64,000 nucleotides of DNA from Bacillus sonorensis NBRC 101234 = KCTC 13918 (GCF_001592005.1 NZ_BCVZ01000017.1:30085-94084), one strand, 5' to 3'; counted from the first letter of the stretch, positions 9,878-20,988 are shown. Notes: generated from the letters alone by a model not told the origin. Made by a program: numbers and translations.

Positions 9878-11431
9878 TTACGAAATCCAGCGGCCGAACA
9901 GAGGAAAGCGCTGGATTTCCTCTTTTTTAATAAGTCTGAACGCGATCAATAGAACCATGTACAGGCAGCCCGTAAGCAAGACGCAGAAGACTAGGCGCAT
10001 CGGTTCAGCCTGATCAAGAAAAAGGTGCCGCTTCATCCAAAAGCTTATCCAGCCGGATATGAAAATGACAGCAAAGGACATCATATATTCCCTCAGATTG
10101 ATGCTGATGGGGAGCACTTTGCTGACGGTCGCCGCATGCAGCAGTGTGACGAGGATCATTCCGGTGACGATGGCCAGCGCCGCCCCCATGATGCCGAGCG
10201 AAGGTCTTGAAGCAAGCGCGAAAATCAGCCCCGTTTTTACAACCGCTCCGACCAGGCTGTTCATCATGGCCGCGCCGGCCAGGTTTAAGGCCTGCAAAAC
10301 CGCCTGCAGAGGTCCTTGGAAATAATAAAATAAAAAGAATGGAGCCATGACCTTGACATAGATGGCGGCATTTGACGATCCGTACATCACGCTGACAAGC
10401 TCATCCGCGTAGGAAAACAAAATCACAGCCGAAATGCCTCCGCTTAAAAGGCAAAGCCTCATCGCCTGTTCGAGCCTGTATTCGACGACTTGTATCTTCC
10501 TCTGCTCAATTCCTTCGCTGATGGCAGGAACAAGCGCTGTTGATAAAGAATAGGTAATGAAGCTTGGAAGGGTGAGAAGCGTCATGGCAAACCCGGTCAG
10601 CTCGCCGTACTGGCGTGTTGCGGCTGAAGCGGCGATGCCGGCGATGGCGAGGCTCTGGGCGACGACAATCGGTTCAAAGAACCAGGAGAGGTTGCCGATA
10701 AACCGGCTGCCTGTCGTCGGAAGCGAGACGCTCATCAGCTCAAAAAACGTACGCCGCCCCGTTTTTAACGATTGAAAAAAACGTTTCCGTATGCGGATTT
10801 TCTTTTTGTATTTAAAAGCGATAAACAAATAAACAAGGGAGGCGAGTTCGCCAAATACGGAAGACAGCATTGCCCCGGCCGCCGCATACTCGATTCCGAG
10901 CGGCAGAAACGCCGTGGTACAGACGGCGACGAGCGAGATGCGGACAATTTGCTCAAGCACTTGTGAAACAGCCAGCGGCCGCATATTTTGCTTTCCTTGA
11001 AAATAGCCCCGCAGCACGCTCGAAACGGCGATGATAGGGACGACCGGCGTGACCGCCAAAAGCGGGTAAAGCGTTCTTTCGTCCGTAAAAAGCGTATCGG
11101 CCATCAGCGGCGCATACATGAGAAACACCGGGGTGATGAGCATGCTGAGCCCGCCCGTAACCGCGAGCGATATCACCAAAATCTGCTTCATTTTCCGGTG
11201 ATCGCCCCTGGCTTCGGCCTCTGCCACGAGCTTGCTGATAGCGACGGGAAGGCCGAATTGGGTAATGGTCACCGCGAGGAAAAAAGTCGGAGCCGCCATC
11301 ATATAAAGACCGACGCCTTCCTCGCCGATGAATCTTGCGATGACAATCCGGTTGATAAAGCCGAGCACTCTCGTCATCAAACCCGCCGCTATTAAAATGA
11401 GCGTTCCTTTTAAAAACGTCTGCTTGGTCAT
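9878..11431 (-). CDS. spoVB: Stage V sporulation protein B (MurJ/MviN-like polysaccharide flippase)
   Basis: 517 residues with about 14 membrane helices, MATE/MurJ superfamily. SpoVB is needed for spore cortex synthesis and probably flips lipid-linked cortex precursor in the mother cell membrane. Start chosen at MTKQTFLKGTLIL (complement at 11429-11431), which follows AGGGGA and gives the B. subtilis length; the frame stays open 21 codons further. CATATCTT on the minus strand (11478-11485) resembles a sigma-E -10, but I cannot place a matching -35. Convergent with yrbG. Confidence 0.94.
   Translation of the reverse strand: MTKQTFLKGTLILIAAGLMTRVLGFINRIVIARFIGEEGVGLYMMAAPTFFLAVTITQFGLPVAISKLVAEAEARGDHRKMKQILVISLAVTGGLSMLITPVFLMYAPLMADTLFTDERTLYPLLAVTPVVPIIAVSSVLRGYFQGKQNMRPLAVSQVLEQIVRISLVAVCTTAFLPLGIEYAAAGAMLSSVFGELASLVYLFIAFKYKKKIRIRKRFFQSLKTGRRTFFELMSVSLPTTGSRFIGNLSWFFEPIVVAQSLAIAGIAASAATRQYGELTGFAMTLLTLPSFITYSLSTALVPAISEGIEQRKIQVVEYRLEQAMRLCLLSGGISAVILFSYADELVSVMYGSSNAAIYVKVMAPFFLFYYFQGPLQAVLQALNLAGAAMMNSLVGAVVKTGLIFALASRPSLGIMGAALAIVTGMILVTLLHAATVSKVLPISINLREYMMSFAVIFISGWISFWMKRHLFLDQAEPMRLVFCVLLTGCLYMVLLIAFRLIKKEEIQRFPLFGRWIS
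9882..9929 (+). terminator. yrbG terminator inside the spoVB 3' end
   Basis: Eleven-base arms GAAATCCAGCG and CGCTGGATTTC followed by CTCTTTTTT. The hairpin lies over the last codons of the convergent spoVB gene, so the coding sequence doubles as a terminator. Confidence 0.75.
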
Positions 11432-11547
11432 TTCTAAAGTCCCCTGCCTTCTCAAACAACCTGTAATCATATACAATAAGATATGCGCATACATCGTCCA
11501 AGCATGACAAGTCTCTCTGAAAAAATCTGAAAGGAGCGTGGCTTAGC

Positions 11548-11844
11548 ATGGACAAACATCCGGCTGATATGTATAAGGACCATTTAAAACCCTTTCTTAA
11601 AAGCAAGCTGGAAGAGTTTATGATCCTCGGCTATGATGATATTGAAATAGAGGAATTATGGTCATACTTATTGAATAAGAAATGGAAGAATCGGAAAAAT
11701 GTCCAAATTCATCAGCTGGCCGCTGACATTTTATCTGTGAAAATTGGCGAATTTATGAACTATGCAACCGTAGAATCGTTTAAAACGTCTAATTTACTCG
11801 ACAGCAAAGAAGGGCAGGATATGCTCGATGAGCTGCTGAAGTAA
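11548..11844 (+). CDS. comN: Post-transcriptional regulator ComN
   Basis: 98 residues, identical in length to B. subtilis ComN (formerly YrzD), which promotes accumulation of comE mRNA and works at the division site. Recognised from its overall sequence, including YLLNKKWKNRKNVQIHQLAADI. No membrane segment; mostly helical and charged. AAAGGAG precedes the ATG. Transcribed towards secDF, 39 bases away, and divergent from spoVB. Confidence 0.88.
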   Translation: MDKHPADMYKDHLKPFLKSKLEEFMILGYDDIEIEELWSYLLNKKWKNRKNVQIHQLAADILSVKIGEFMNYATVESFKTSNLLDSKEGQDMLDELLK

Positions 11845-11883
11845 CCGTCGATTTTTTGGGTTGATTTAAGGAGGAAATACATA

Positions 11884-14109
11884 ATGAAAAAAGGACGCTT
11901 GATTGCGTTTTTCCTTACCGTTCTATTGATCGGTACGGGACTTGGAATTTTGACGAAGCCGGCTGCCGAAAACATCAGCCTAGGCCTTGACCTTCAAGGC
12001 GGCTTTGAGGTTTTGTATGAGGTTCACCCTGCCAAAAAAGGCGATAAAATCAACAAGGATGTCCTCGTCAGCACGGTTGAGGCGCTAAACAGAAGGGCGA
12101 ACGTTCTCGGCGTAAGCGAACCGAACATCCAAATTGAAGGAAACAACCGGATCAGGGTTCAGCTGGCTGGCGTACACAATCAGAACAGGGCGCGCGAAAT
12201 TTTGTCCACACAGGCGCAGCTTTCTTTCAGGGACACGAATGACAGGGAGCTTCTGAACGGAGCAGACCTCGTGGAAAACGGCGCTAAGCAGGCATTTAAG
12301 CCGGATACGAATGAACCGATCGTTACGATCAAGCTCAAGGATGCGGATAAATTCGGAGAAGTGACGAAGAAAGTCCTTGATATGAAACCGAATAACCAGC
12401 TGGTCATCTGGCTTGATTACAAAAAAGGCGATTCCTATCAAAGGGAGTCAAAAAAAGCGGATCACAAATACATTTCCGCGCCAAACGTCAGCCAGGTGCT
12501 CAATACCTCTGACGTTATGATCGAAGGGAATTTCACGGTTCAGGAAGCCAAGGACATGGCAAACATTTTGAATGCCGGAGCACTTCCTGTCAAATTGGTC
12601 GAAAAGTACTCGACATCAGTCGGTGCGCAGTTCGGCGAGCAGGCTTTGCATGATACGGTGTTTGCGGGAATCGTCGGTATCGCTATTATTTTCTTGTTCA
12701 TGTTATTTTATTACCGCCTGCCTGGTTTTATTGCGATCGTTACACTGTCAGTCTACATTTATATTACCCTGCAGATCTTTGACTGGATGAATGCCGTTCT
12801 GACGCTTCCGGGGATCGCTGCGCTTATCCTCGGTGTAGGTATGGCTGTCGACGCCAATATCATTACCTATGAACGGATAAAAGAAGAGATCAAGCTCGGA
12901 AAATCGGTTCGTTCGGCTTTCAGGTCCGGTAACAGAAGATCGTTTGCGACGATTTTTGACGCGAATATTACAACGATAATTGCCGGAATCGTTCTGTTCA
13001 TCTTTGGTACGAGCTCTGTCAGAGGGTTTGCGATAATGCTAATTCTTTCGATTTTGACAAGCTTTATAACGGCTGTATTTCTATCGAGGTTTTTGCTCGG
13101 ACTTCTTGTGGAAAGCCGCTGGCTCGACAGGAAAAAAGGCTGGTTCGGCGTTCGCAAAAAAGACATTTTGGATATCAGCAAAACAAATGAACATACAGAG
13201 CCGCCGACGCGGTTTGATAAATGGGATTTTGTCAGCAAACGCAAATGGTTTTTCGCATTTTCGGGCATTCTCTTGGCAGCGGGTCTTGTCGTCCTGCTAA
13301 TGTTCAGGCTGAACCTCGGCATTGATTTCTCAAGCGGTTCAAGAATTGAAGTGCAAAGCGACCACAAACTGTCAACCGAGCAGCTTGAAAAGGATTTTGA
13401 ACAGGTCGGGCTGGCACCGGATTCGATTCTCCTTTCAGGAGAAAAGGATAATCATGGTGTCGCAAGGTTTGTCGGAGTTCCGAATCAGAAAAAAATTGCC
13501 GAAGTGAAAGACTATTTTAAAGACAAATACGGAAGCGAACCGAATGTAAGCACCGTGTCGCCGACTGTCGGGAAGGAGCTGGCGAGAAACGCGCTGTATG
13601 CGGTGATCGTCGCGTCCATCGGGATTATTTTGTACGTCTCAATCCGCTTCGAATACAAAATGGCGATTGCGGCCATCGCCTCCTTGCTGTATGACGCGTT
13701 TTTCATCATTGCCGTCTTCAGCCTGACAAGGCTAGAGGTGGATATTACCTTCATTGCCGCAGTGCTGACGATCATCGGTTATTCGATCAATGATACGATC
13801 GTTACATTTGACAGAATCAGAGAGCACGTGAAAAAGCGCAAACCGAAAAACTTCAGCGACTTGTCGCATATTGTGAACCTAAGCTTGCAGCAGACGTTCA
13901 CGCGTTCGATTAATACGGTGCTGACCGTCGTCATCGTTGTCATTGCGCTTCTCATTTTTGGCGCAGCGTCAATCACGAACTTCTCCGTTGCGCTCTTGGT
14001 CGGTCTTTTAAGCGGCGTATATTCATCGCTTTACATCGCAGCCCAAATCTGGCTTGTGTGGAAGGGCCGCGAATTTAAAAAGCCTAAACAAAAACCGGAA
14101 GAAGTATAA
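11884..14109 (+). CDS. secDF: Fused protein translocase subunit SecDF
   Basis: 741 residues. SecD and SecF, separate in many bacteria, are one 12-helix polypeptide as in other bacilli. The SecD half starts with SLGLDLQGGFEVLYEV and contains GVGMAVDANIITYERI; the SecF half starts near residue 455 (FAFSGILLAAGLVVLLMFR) and contains LTIIGYSINDTIVTFDRIRE. It is an RND-type, proton-driven accessory of SecYEG that helps late secretion steps. Strong AAGGAGG site. Ends in a terminator. Confidence 0.97.
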   Translation: MKKGRLIAFFLTVLLIGTGLGILTKPAAENISLGLDLQGGFEVLYEVHPAKKGDKINKDVLVSTVEALNRRANVLGVSEPNIQIEGNNRIRVQLAGVHNQNRAREILSTQAQLSFRDTNDRELLNGADLVENGAKQAFKPDTNEPIVTIKLKDADKFGEVTKKVLDMKPNNQLVIWLDYKKGDSYQRESKKADHKYISAPNVSQVLNTSDVMIEGNFTVQEAKDMANILNAGALPVKLVEKYSTSVGAQFGEQALHDTVFAGIVGIAIIFLFMLFYYRLPGFIAIVTLSVYIYITLQIFDWMNAVLTLPGIAALILGVGMAVDANIITYERIKEEIKLGKSVRSAFRSGNRRSFATIFDANITTIIAGIVLFIFGTSSVRGFAIMLILSILTSFITAVFLSRFLLGLLVESRWLDRKKGWFGVRKKDILDISKTNEHTEPPTRFDKWDFVSKRKWFFAFSGILLAAGLVVLLMFRLNLGIDFSSGSRIEVQSDHKLSTEQLEKDFEQVGLAPDSILLSGEKDNHGVARFVGVPNQKKIAEVKDYFKDKYGSEPNVSTVSPTVGKELARNALYAVIVASIGIILYVSIRFEYKMAIAAIASLLYDAFFIIAVFSLTRLEVDITFIAAVLTIIGYSINDTIVTFDRIREHVKKRKPKNFSDLSHIVNLSLQQTFTRSINTVLTVVIVVIALLIFGAASITNFSVALLVGLLSGVYSSLYIAAQIWLVWKGREFKKPKQKPEEV

Positions 14110-14117
14110 TACATCAG

Positions 14118-14146
14118 GACTGCCCCTACGCCGGGCAGTCTTTTCT
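14118..14146 (+). terminator. secDF terminator
   Basis: GACTGCCC and GGGCAGTC arms, seven-base loop, then TTTTCT. Confidence 0.85.
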
Positions 14147-14240
14147 ATGTCTCATTGATCTTAAAATTGACTTTTGCTATAATGACTGGACTTCAATGAT
14201 GTGTGTGTAAAAAAGATTGAAGAGGATGAGGTGGACTTTT

Positions 14241-14747
14241 ATGAGAATGCGCGAGTCTGAGCTTCCGGGCATCGGCAGAAAGGTTGAAATGTTCACGCGC
14301 AGCGCTGAAAAGATAACCATCGTTCTTCATGATGACGGAATGAGAGAGCTGTATCATTTTAATGAAGATGATGAAGAGGAATATGTCTCAGCCGTTCGTT
14401 TTGATGGTGATGAAGCAAGGCAAATATCAGCGATTCTCGGCGGAGTGGCATATAAGCCAAAGGCGCAGGAATATGTCGAGGCTGCCATTGATGAGCTGGC
14501 GATCGAGTGGTTTACAATAGAAACTGGGGCATCGGCCGCCCGGCAATCGATCGGAAGCATCGGAATTGGCGAAAACTATGGCGTTACCGTCATAGCAGTC
14601 GCCAAAACAGGCCATGACAACAACATGATGACCCCTGACTCAGAAACGGTGGTCAATGAAGGAGATACCCTTGTGATGTCCGGTGAAAGAAAAGAGCTGA
14701 GCCGCCTGATCAGGGAAAAGCTGACGGCAAAAGAAGGAAACGATTGA
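14241..14747 (+). CDS. yrvC: TrkA-C/KhtT-like regulatory protein YrvC
   Basis: 168 residues. The N-terminal half (MRMRESELPGIGRKVEM) matches KhtT-type regulatory subunits of cation/proton antiporters; the C-terminal half (about residues 85-165) is a TrkA-C (RCK-C) ligand-binding domain ending in VNEGDTLVMSGERKELSRL. Family members gate K+ efflux or bind cyclic di-AMP. No antiporter gene is adjacent, unlike khtTU, so the partner is unknown. ATG at 14241 follows GAGGTGGAC. Confidence 0.8.
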   Translation: MRMRESELPGIGRKVEMFTRSAEKITIVLHDDGMRELYHFNEDDEEEYVSAVRFDGDEARQISAILGGVAYKPKAQEYVEAAIDELAIEWFTIETGASAARQSIGSIGIGENYGVTVIAVAKTGHDNNMMTPDSETVVNEGDTLVMSGERKELSRLIREKLTAKEGND

Positions 14748-14890
14748 AAGCGTTCTCTTTTTGCCGGTGTCCTTTTTCGCGGGAGCCGCGCAAATCTTTT
14801 TTTCTTCCTCTTTCTATGGAATGCTTTTTTGTTTAGAATTGGAGCATGACGGGAAAAAATGTTTGACAGCTACGTGAATTGAGGTGACAT

Positions 14891-15187
14891 ATGATGAACA
14901 AACAATGGACATTAATTGCCGCACTTATATTTACACTGATCGTCGCTATTTTCGCGGTCATCAATGTAGAGCCTGTAAAGGTCGATTTTCTTTTCGGAAC
15001 AGCTGAATGGCCTCTGATTCTCGTGATTTTGGCTTCTGTGCTGATGGGGGCGCTCATCATCGGCTCTGCCGGCGCCTTTCAGGTGATGAGGCTGAAGAAA
15101 GAAGTCAGGGCGCTTAGAAAAGAAGAGCGGGCAAAAAAACCGGAAGCAGAGACAAACCTGCCGGGATCGCCTGATCCATCTGAATGA
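14891..15187 (+). CDS. yrvD: LapA-domain membrane protein YrvD
   Basis: 98 residues with two membrane helices (about 6-26 and 38-62) framing the LapA (DUF1049) signature INVEPVKVDFLFG, followed by a short charged helix RLKKEVRALRKEERAKK and a polar tail. Envelope protein of unclear role. Two adjacent ATGs (14891, 14894) share the GAGGTGA site. Lies before recJ as in B. subtilis. Confidence 0.85.
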   Translation: MMNKQWTLIAALIFTLIVAIFAVINVEPVKVDFLFGTAEWPLILVILASVLMGALIIGSAGAFQVMRLKKEVRALRKEERAKKPEAETNLPGSPDPSE

Positions 15188-15254
15188 ATGGATCAAAATA
15201 AATTGAATCCCCTCAGCTCACTCTAGTATAATAGGGTGGTTGAGGGGTGAATTT

Positions 15255-17615
15255 ATGTTAGCGTCAAAAATGCGTTGGGATGTGCAAACACCCGACAAAG
15301 AAAAGGTGGAGTCGCTCTCCGGACAATTGGGTATCACTCCCCTTGCCGCCTCATTGCTTGTCATGAGAGGCTGCGATACAGCTGATCAAGCAGCTTCGTT
15401 TTTGCACGGCAAGGATGTCGGTTTTCATGACCCATATCTGCTTAAAGATATGGAAAAAGCAGTTCGGCGAATCGAACAGGCTATTTCAGAACATGAACAT
15501 ATCATGATTTATGGTGATTATGATGCGGACGGTGTGACAAGCACGACCGTTCTTTTGCAGACTTTAAAAAAATTTTCAGCACAAGTCGATTTCTATATAC
15601 CCGACCGTTTTAAAGAAGGCTACGGCCCTAATGAAGCGGCATTCCGTCAAATAAAAGATCAGGGATATTCGTTGATCATCACTGTGGATACTGGGATTGC
15701 CGGCGTACATGAAGCAGATGTCGCCAAGGAGCTCGGCATCGATCTGATTATTACAGACCACCACGAGCCCGGTCCGGTATTGCCTGACGCGTATGCGATC
15801 ATCCATCCGAAGCAGCCCGGCTGCAGCTACCCTTTTAAAGAACTGGCGGGAGTCGGGGTGGCTTTTAAGCTTGCCCATGCCCTTAGCGGGGACGTTCCAG
15901 AGGAGCTGCTCGACTTATGCGCCATCGGTACGATTGCCGATCTCGTACCTCTTCATGATGAAAACAGGCACATCGCCAAGCTTGGAATGGCGCAGTTCAG
16001 GAAAACAAAGCGTCCTGGTTTAATCGCGCTGACCAAGATAGCGGGTGCGGAGATTCAAAACGCGAATGAAGAAACGATCGGTTTTCAAATTGCTCCACGC
16101 ATTAATGCAGTCGGCAGGATTGACCAGGCTGACCCGGCCGTTCATCTGTTGAATACTGAGGACGAAACAGAAGCGATCGAGCTGGCCGAGGAAATCAACA
16201 GCCTGAATAAAGAGCGCCAAAAAATCGTCAACCAGATCACAGAGGAAGCGGTTGAAATGATAGAGGAGCAGGGGCTTGACCAGCCTGTGATCGTTGCGGC
16301 CAGGCCCGGCTGGAACCCCGGAGTGGTCGGAATCGTCGCTTCCAAGCTTGTCGAACGGTTTTACCGGCCGGCCATCGTGCTTGGAATTGATGAAGAAAAA
16401 GGGATCGCCAAAGGATCAGCACGAAGCATCAAAGGCTTTGACCTGTTTCAAAACCTTTCAGAATGCCGGGATATCCTTCCCCACTTCGGCGGCCATCCGA
16501 TGGCTGCCGGGATGACGCTGAATCAGGATGACGTCGGCGCCTTAAGAGAAAGAATCAACAGGCAGGCCGAAGCTGTGTTAACAGAGGAAGATTTCATTCC
16601 CGTACAGGAGGTTGATCTTTGCTGCCGATTGGAGGATATAACGGTTGACAGCATTGCCGAAATGAACATGCTGGCTCCATTTGGCACGGGAAATCCAAAG
16701 CCGTTTGTGCTTGTCGAAGACGTCGAAATTGAGGAAGCGAGAAAAATCGGCGCCAATCAGAATCATCTGAAGCTCATGCTGGCCGACGGTCAGGCGAAGC
16801 TGGACTGCATCGGCTTTTATAAAGGCGAAATCGAAGAGAGCGTCGTTCCCGGAGCAAAGATTTCTCTTGTGGGCGAATTGTCGATCAATGAATGGAACAA
16901 CAGAAAAAAACCGCAGCTGATGATAAAAGATGCGGCTGTGAAAGAATGGCAGCTGTTTGATTTTAGAGGAAAGCGGACATGGGAAGAACAAATCCTGAAA
17001 CTGGACCCGGAAAAACGCGTATTCATTTGTTTTCGAGAGGAATCCAGAGCAAAACTGGCGGGTACCGGTCTTCGGGATGAGCTGATTCTGATTCGCGGGG
17101 AAGAAGATGCAGTTCGAATCGATCTACATAATCGCTATGCGGTTTTCATTGATACGCCGCAGTCGATTGACATATTCGACCATGTAATAAACGGAAAGCG
17201 GCTTGAGCGGATTTATTTAATTTTCACTCAAACGGATGACCACTTTTTCTCAACTTTCCCGACAAGGGACTATTTTAAATGGTACTATGCTTTTCTTCTG
17301 AAGAGAGGTTCCTTCGACTTGGTCAAATACGGCGCAGAGCTGGCCAAGCATAAGGGCTGGACAAAAGACACAATTGATTTTATGACAAAGGTGTTTTTTG
17401 AGCTCGGTTTTGTTACAATAGAGAATGGTGTTTTATCTGTTGTGTATGGTGCCGCAAAACGGGATTTGACAGATTCTGAAACCTACCGGAAAAAACAGCG
17501 CCTGATTGAATTGGAGCAAAAGCTTTTATATTCTTCGGCGGATGAGCTTAAACAGTGGCTGAGTAAGCGGATGGATGAGAGTTCTGAAGCTTACGAAAGT
17601 ATGAGGAGGACATGA
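15255..17615 (+). CDS. recJ: Single-stranded-DNA-specific exonuclease RecJ
   Basis: 786 residues, the B. subtilis length. 5'-3' exonuclease for recombination and repair. DHH-family motifs in order: [32 protein letters not shown], and the DHHA1 motif [10 protein letters not shown] near residue 415; an OB fold and the Firmicutes-specific C-terminal domain follow. ATG at 15255 with GAGGGGTGA upstream. Its stop overlaps an ATG of apt, so the two are probably co-translated. Confidence 0.96.
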   Translation: MLASKMRWDVQTPDKEKVESLSGQLGITPLAASLLVMRGCDTADQAASFLHGKDVGFHDPYLLKDMEKAVRRIEQAISEHEHIMIYGDYDADGVTSTTVLLQTLKKFSAQVDFYIPDRFKEGYGPNEAAFRQIKDQGYSLIITVDTGIAGVHEADVAKELGIDLIITDHHEPGPVLPDAYAIIHPKQPGCSYPFKELAGVGVAFKLAHALSGDVPEELLDLCAIGTIADLVPLHDENRHIAKLGMAQFRKTKRPGLIALTKIAGAEIQNANEETIGFQIAPRINAVGRIDQADPAVHLLNTEDETEAIELAEEINSLNKERQKIVNQITEEAVEMIEEQGLDQPVIVAARPGWNPGVVGIVASKLVERFYRPAIVLGIDEEKGIAKGSARSIKGFDLFQNLSECRDILPHFGGHPMAAGMTLNQDDVGALRERINRQAEAVLTEEDFIPVQEVDLCCRLEDITVDSIAEMNMLAPFGTGNPKPFVLVEDVEIEEARKIGANQNHLKLMLADGQAKLDCIGFYKGEIEESVVPGAKISLVGELSINEWNNRKKPQLMIKDAAVKEWQLFDFRGKRTWEEQILKLDPEKRVFICFREESRAKLAGTGLRDELILIRGEEDAVRIDLHNRYAVFIDTPQSIDIFDHVINGKRLERIYLIFTQTDDHFFSTFPTRDYFKWYYAFLLKRGSFDLVKYGAELAKHKGWTKDTIDFMTKVFFELGFVTIENGVLSVVYGAAKRDLTDSETYRKKQRLIELEQKLLYSSADELKQWLSKRMDESSEAYESMRRT

Positions 17616-17620
17616 AACAG

Positions 17621-18133
17621 ATGGATTTGAAGAAATATGTAACGATTGTACCGGATTACCCGAAGGAAGGCGTACAATTTAAAGATATTACAACATTAAT
17701 GGATAAAGGAGAAGTCTATCGCTACGCGACTGATCAAATTGTGACTTATGCGAAAGAAAAGCAAATTGATCTCGTCGTCGGACCGGAAGCACGCGGCTTT
17801 ATCATCGGCTGCCCTGTCGCATACGCTCTCGGCGTAGGATTTGCGCCTGTCCGCAAAGAAGGGAAACTTCCCCGTGAAGTGATTAAAGTCGACTATGGTT
17901 TGGAATATGGAAAAGATGTACTGACGATCCATAAAGATGCCATTTTGCCGGGGCAGCGCGTCTTGATCACAGACGACCTTCTGGCAACAGGGGGAACAAT
18001 TGAAGCGACGATCAAGCTTGTTGAAGAGCTCGGCGGTGTTGTTGCCGGAATCGCTTTCTTGATTGAGCTGACATATCTTGAAGGCAGAAGCAAACTTGAC
18101 GGATATGATATTTTAACCTTGATGCAATACTAA
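17621..18133 (+). CDS. apt: Adenine phosphoribosyltransferase
   Basis: 170 residues. Salvages adenine to AMP using PRPP. The PRPP-binding motif [13 protein letters not shown] is at about residues 115-127 and the flexible-loop region [12 protein letters not shown] precedes it. Two starts are possible: ATG at 17612, only two bases after GGAGG and overlapping the recJ stop, or ATG at 17621, eleven bases after it; the latter gives the B. subtilis N-terminus MDLKxYVTIVP. Upstream of relA, so purine salvage and ppGpp synthesis genes are neighbours. Confidence 0.96.
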   Translation: MDLKKYVTIVPDYPKEGVQFKDITTLMDKGEVYRYATDQIVTYAKEKQIDLVVGPEARGFIIGCPVAYALGVGFAPVRKEGKLPREVIKVDYGLEYGKDVLTIHKDAILPGQRVLITDDLLATGGTIEATIKLVEELGGVVAGIAFLIELTYLEGRSKLDGYDILTLMQY

Positions 18134-18149
18134 ACAAATTTTATACTAT

Positions 18150-18182
18150 AAAAAGCACTCATAAACGCGGGTGCTTTTTTTC
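18150..18182 (+). terminator. apt terminator
   Basis: AAAAAGCAC and GTGCTTTTTTT arms around a 12-base loop. Confidence 0.7.
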
Positions 18183-18231
18183 CTATTAAAAAAAATGTTG
18201 TATGCCGTTGTGTTCTTTTCAGTTTCTTCTC

Positions 18232-18260
18232 TTTACATCTGTGACATTTTTCTTGATAAT
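18232..18260 (+). promoter_or_regulatory. Candidate sigma-A promoter of relA
   Basis: TTTACA at 18232-18237 and GATAAT at 18255-18260 with a 17-base spacer, 41 bases before the relA start. Confidence 0.6.
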
Positions 18261-18300
18261 AATTACAATACAGTTTTTCAATTATAAAAAAGGTGATTCC

Positions 18301-20502
18301 ATGGCGAACGAACAAGTATTAACTGCTGAGCAAGTCATTGAAAAGGCGAAAGCTTACCTTTCCGATGAACATGTTGCTTTTATAAAAAAAGCTTACCAGT
18401 ATGCGGAAGACGCACATCGCGAACAATACCGCAAATCGGGTGAGCCGTACATTATCCATCCGATCCAGGTGGCGGGTATTCTGGTCGATTTGGAAATGGA
18501 CCCTGCAACGATAGCGGGAGGGTTTCTCCACGATGTTGTTGAAGATACAAGCGTAACGCTTGAAGATTTAAAAGAAGCGTTTAACGAAGAAGTCGCTATG
18601 CTTGTCGACGGCGTCACGAAGCTGGGGAAAATTAAATATAAATCACAGGAAGAACAGCAGGCGGAGAATCATCGGAAAATGTTTGTGGCTATGGCTCAGG
18701 ACATCCGCGTCATATTGATCAAACTGGCTGACCGCCTTCACAATATGAGGACGCTGAAGCATTTGCCGCAGGAAAAACAGCGGAGAATCTCGAATGAGAC
18801 GCTGGAAATTTTCGCTCCGCTGGCACATCGCCTTGGGATTTCCAAAATAAAATGGGAGCTTGAGGACACCGCTTTACGGTATTTAAATCCGCAGCAGTAT
18901 TACCGGATTGTCAATTTAATGAAGAAAAAGCGGGCCGAAAGGGAATTATACGTTCAAGAAGTCGTAAATGAAGTAAAAAACCGCGTTGAAGAGGTCAATA
19001 TTAAAGCTGATTTCTCAGGGCGTCCAAAGCATATATACAGCATATACAGAAAAATGGCGATGCAAAATAAGCAGTTCAACGAAATCTATGACTTGCTCGC
19101 CGTGCGCATCTTAGTCAACAGCATTAAGGACTGCTATGCTGTGCTCGGGATTATTCATACGTGCTGGAAGCCGATGCCCGGCAGGTTCAAGGATTATATC
19201 GCAATGCCGAAGCCGAACATGTATCAGTCTCTTCATACGACTGTCATCGGTCCGAAAGGTGATCCGCTTGAAGTCCAGATCAGGACGTTTGAAATGCATG
19301 AGATCGCTGAATACGGGATTGCGGCTCACTGGGCGTATAAAGAGGGCAAGAGCGTCAATGAGGACGCAAGCTTTGAGAAAAAACTGTCCTGGTTCCGCGA
19401 GATTTTGGAATTTCAAAATGAATCAAGCGATGCCGAAGAGTTTATGGAATCCCTTAAAATCGATTTGTTTTCTGATATGGTGTTCGTCTTCACGCCAAAA
19501 GGGGACGTGATCGAGCTTCCGTCAGGTTCAGTACCGATCGATTTTTCATACAGGATTCATTCGGAAATCGGCAATAAAACAATCGGCGCCAAGGTGAACG
19601 GCAAGATGGTCACCCTTGACTATAAGCTGCGCACAGGAGATATTGTTGAAATTTTGACGTCCAAGCATTCATACGGTCCGAGCCAGGACTGGATCAACCT
19701 GGCACAGACGTCCCAGGCGAAGCATAAGATCCGCCAGTTCTTCAAAAAGCAGCGCAGGGAAGAGAACGTTGAAAAAGGCCGGGAGCTTGTCGAAAAAGAG
19801 ATTAAAAATCTCGATTTTGATGTGAAAGACGTGCTGACTCCCGAGAATCTGCAAAAAGTGGCCGATAAGTTTAACTTCTCTAATGAAGAAGACATGTATG
19901 CGGCCGTCGGCTATAACGGCATTACAGCGGCTCAGGTCGCCAACCGGCTGACGGAAAAAGAACGGAAAATGCGGGATCAGGAAGAACAGGTGAAAACCAT
20001 TCAGGAAGTCACGGCTGAAACGAAGCCGTACCAAGGTAAAAGACGGGAAGCCGGCGTTCGGGTGAAAGGCGTTGAAAACCTTCTCATCCGCCTTTCAAAA
20101 TGCTGCAACCCCGTCCCTGGCGATCCGATTGTTGGTTTCATTACAAAAGGCCGGGGTGTATCCGTTCACCGCGAGGACTGCCCGAATGTTTTGACAAGTG
20201 AAGCGCTGGACCGGCTGATTCCGGTGGAATGGGAGCATGAGCCGCAAACGCAGCGGAGAAAAGAATATAATGTCGAAATTGAAATATTGGGCTATGATCG
20301 CCGCGGCTTGCTCAATGAAGTGCTTCAAGCAGTCAATGAAACGAAAACGAATATTTCATCCGTCTCCGGAAAATCGGACCGCAACAAAGTGGCCACCATC
20401 CATATGGCCATTTTCATCCAAAATATCAATCATTTGCACAAAGTAGTCGAACGGATTAAGCAAATCAGAGATATTTATTCAGTACGCAGGGTGATGAATT
20501 AG
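18301..20502 (+). CDS. relA: Bifunctional (p)ppGpp synthetase/hydrolase RelA (Rel)
   Basis: 733 residues, the long RSH enzyme of the stringent response. Domains in order: HD hydrolase (HDVVEDT near residue 78 and the downstream [14 protein letters not shown]), synthetase ([10 protein letters not shown] and the adjacent [10 protein letters not shown]), TGS (about 390-450, [12 protein letters not shown]), the zinc-finger [15 protein letters not shown] and a C-terminal ACT domain ([13 protein letters not shown]). ATG at 18301 follows AAGGTGATT; the frame is open further upstream but without signals. Coupled to dtd, 12 bases downstream. Confidence 0.97.
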   Translation: MANEQVLTAEQVIEKAKAYLSDEHVAFIKKAYQYAEDAHREQYRKSGEPYIIHPIQVAGILVDLEMDPATIAGGFLHDVVEDTSVTLEDLKEAFNEEVAMLVDGVTKLGKIKYKSQEEQQAENHRKMFVAMAQDIRVILIKLADRLHNMRTLKHLPQEKQRRISNETLEIFAPLAHRLGISKIKWELEDTALRYLNPQQYYRIVNLMKKKRAERELYVQEVVNEVKNRVEEVNIKADFSGRPKHIYSIYRKMAMQNKQFNEIYDLLAVRILVNSIKDCYAVLGIIHTCWKPMPGRFKDYIAMPKPNMYQSLHTTVIGPKGDPLEVQIRTFEMHEIAEYGIAAHWAYKEGKSVNEDASFEKKLSWFREILEFQNESSDAEEFMESLKIDLFSDMVFVFTPKGDVIELPSGSVPIDFSYRIHSEIGNKTIGAKVNGKMVTLDYKLRTGDIVEILTSKHSYGPSQDWINLAQTSQAKHKIRQFFKKQRREENVEKGRELVEKEIKNLDFDVKDVLTPENLQKVADKFNFSNEEDMYAAVGYNGITAAQVANRLTEKERKMRDQEEQVKTIQEVTAETKPYQGKRREAGVRVKGVENLLIRLSKCCNPVPGDPIVGFITKGRGVSVHREDCPNVLTSEALDRLIPVEWEHEPQTQRRKEYNVEIEILGYDRRGLLNEVLQAVNETKTNISSVSGKSDRNKVATIHMAIFIQNINHLHKVVERIKQIRDIYSVRRVMN

Positions 20503-20514
20503 GGGGAAAGCGTC

Positions 20515-20958
20515 ATGAAATTAGTTGTTCAGCGCGTCACAGATGCAAGCGTCTCAGTCGGCGGCGAAATTGTCGGCGAAATCGGCCTCGGCTTGATGGT
20601 CCTTGTCGGCGTGACCCATGAGGATACGAGCGAAGATGCCGCATATTTGGCGGAAAAGCTCGTCAACCTCCGTATTTTTGAAGACGAAGGCGAAAAAATG
20701 AATCTTTCACTATTGGATGTGGGGGGCTCTGTTTTGTCGGTCTCTCAATTCACGTTATATGGAGATACAAAAAAGGGGCGCCGGCCGAATTTTACAAAAG
20801 CGGCCAAACCGAATATGGCGCTTCAATTGTATGAAGAATGGAACGGCCTTCTTCGCGCAAAAGGCGTGTCTGTCGAAACGGGCAGGTTTGGGGAAATGAT
20901 GGATGTCAAATTGACCAATTCCGGCCCGGTCACCTTTATCATGGATTCAAAAGCATAA
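20515..20958 (+). CDS. dtd: D-aminoacyl-tRNA deacylase Dtd
   Basis: 147 residues. Removes D-amino acids (and glycine from tRNA-Ala) wrongly attached to tRNA. Signature motifs [19 protein letters not shown] and the C-terminal [12 protein letters not shown] (the GP dipeptide) are present. Site GGGGGAAAG before the ATG. Second gene after relA, also known as yrvI. Confidence 0.95.
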   Translation: MKLVVQRVTDASVSVGGEIVGEIGLGLMVLVGVTHEDTSEDAAYLAEKLVNLRIFEDEGEKMNLSLLDVGGSVLSVSQFTLYGDTKKGRRPNFTKAAKPNMALQLYEEWNGLLRAKGVSVETGRFGEMMDVKLTNSGPVTFIMDSKA

Positions 20959-20988
20959 AAAAAGCTGCCTGAAAAGGCAGCTTTTTTT
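20959..20988. terminator. Bidirectional terminator between dtd and the amidase gene
   Basis: AAAAAAGCTGCC and GGCAGCTTTTTTT arms with a tight loop; the T runs on both strands suit the two convergent genes. Confidence 0.88.

Noticed and set aside
10953..11606. 217-codon minus-strand frame overlapping spoVB
   Set aside because: A shadow in another frame of spoVB; it lacks a start signal and its composition is not protein-like.
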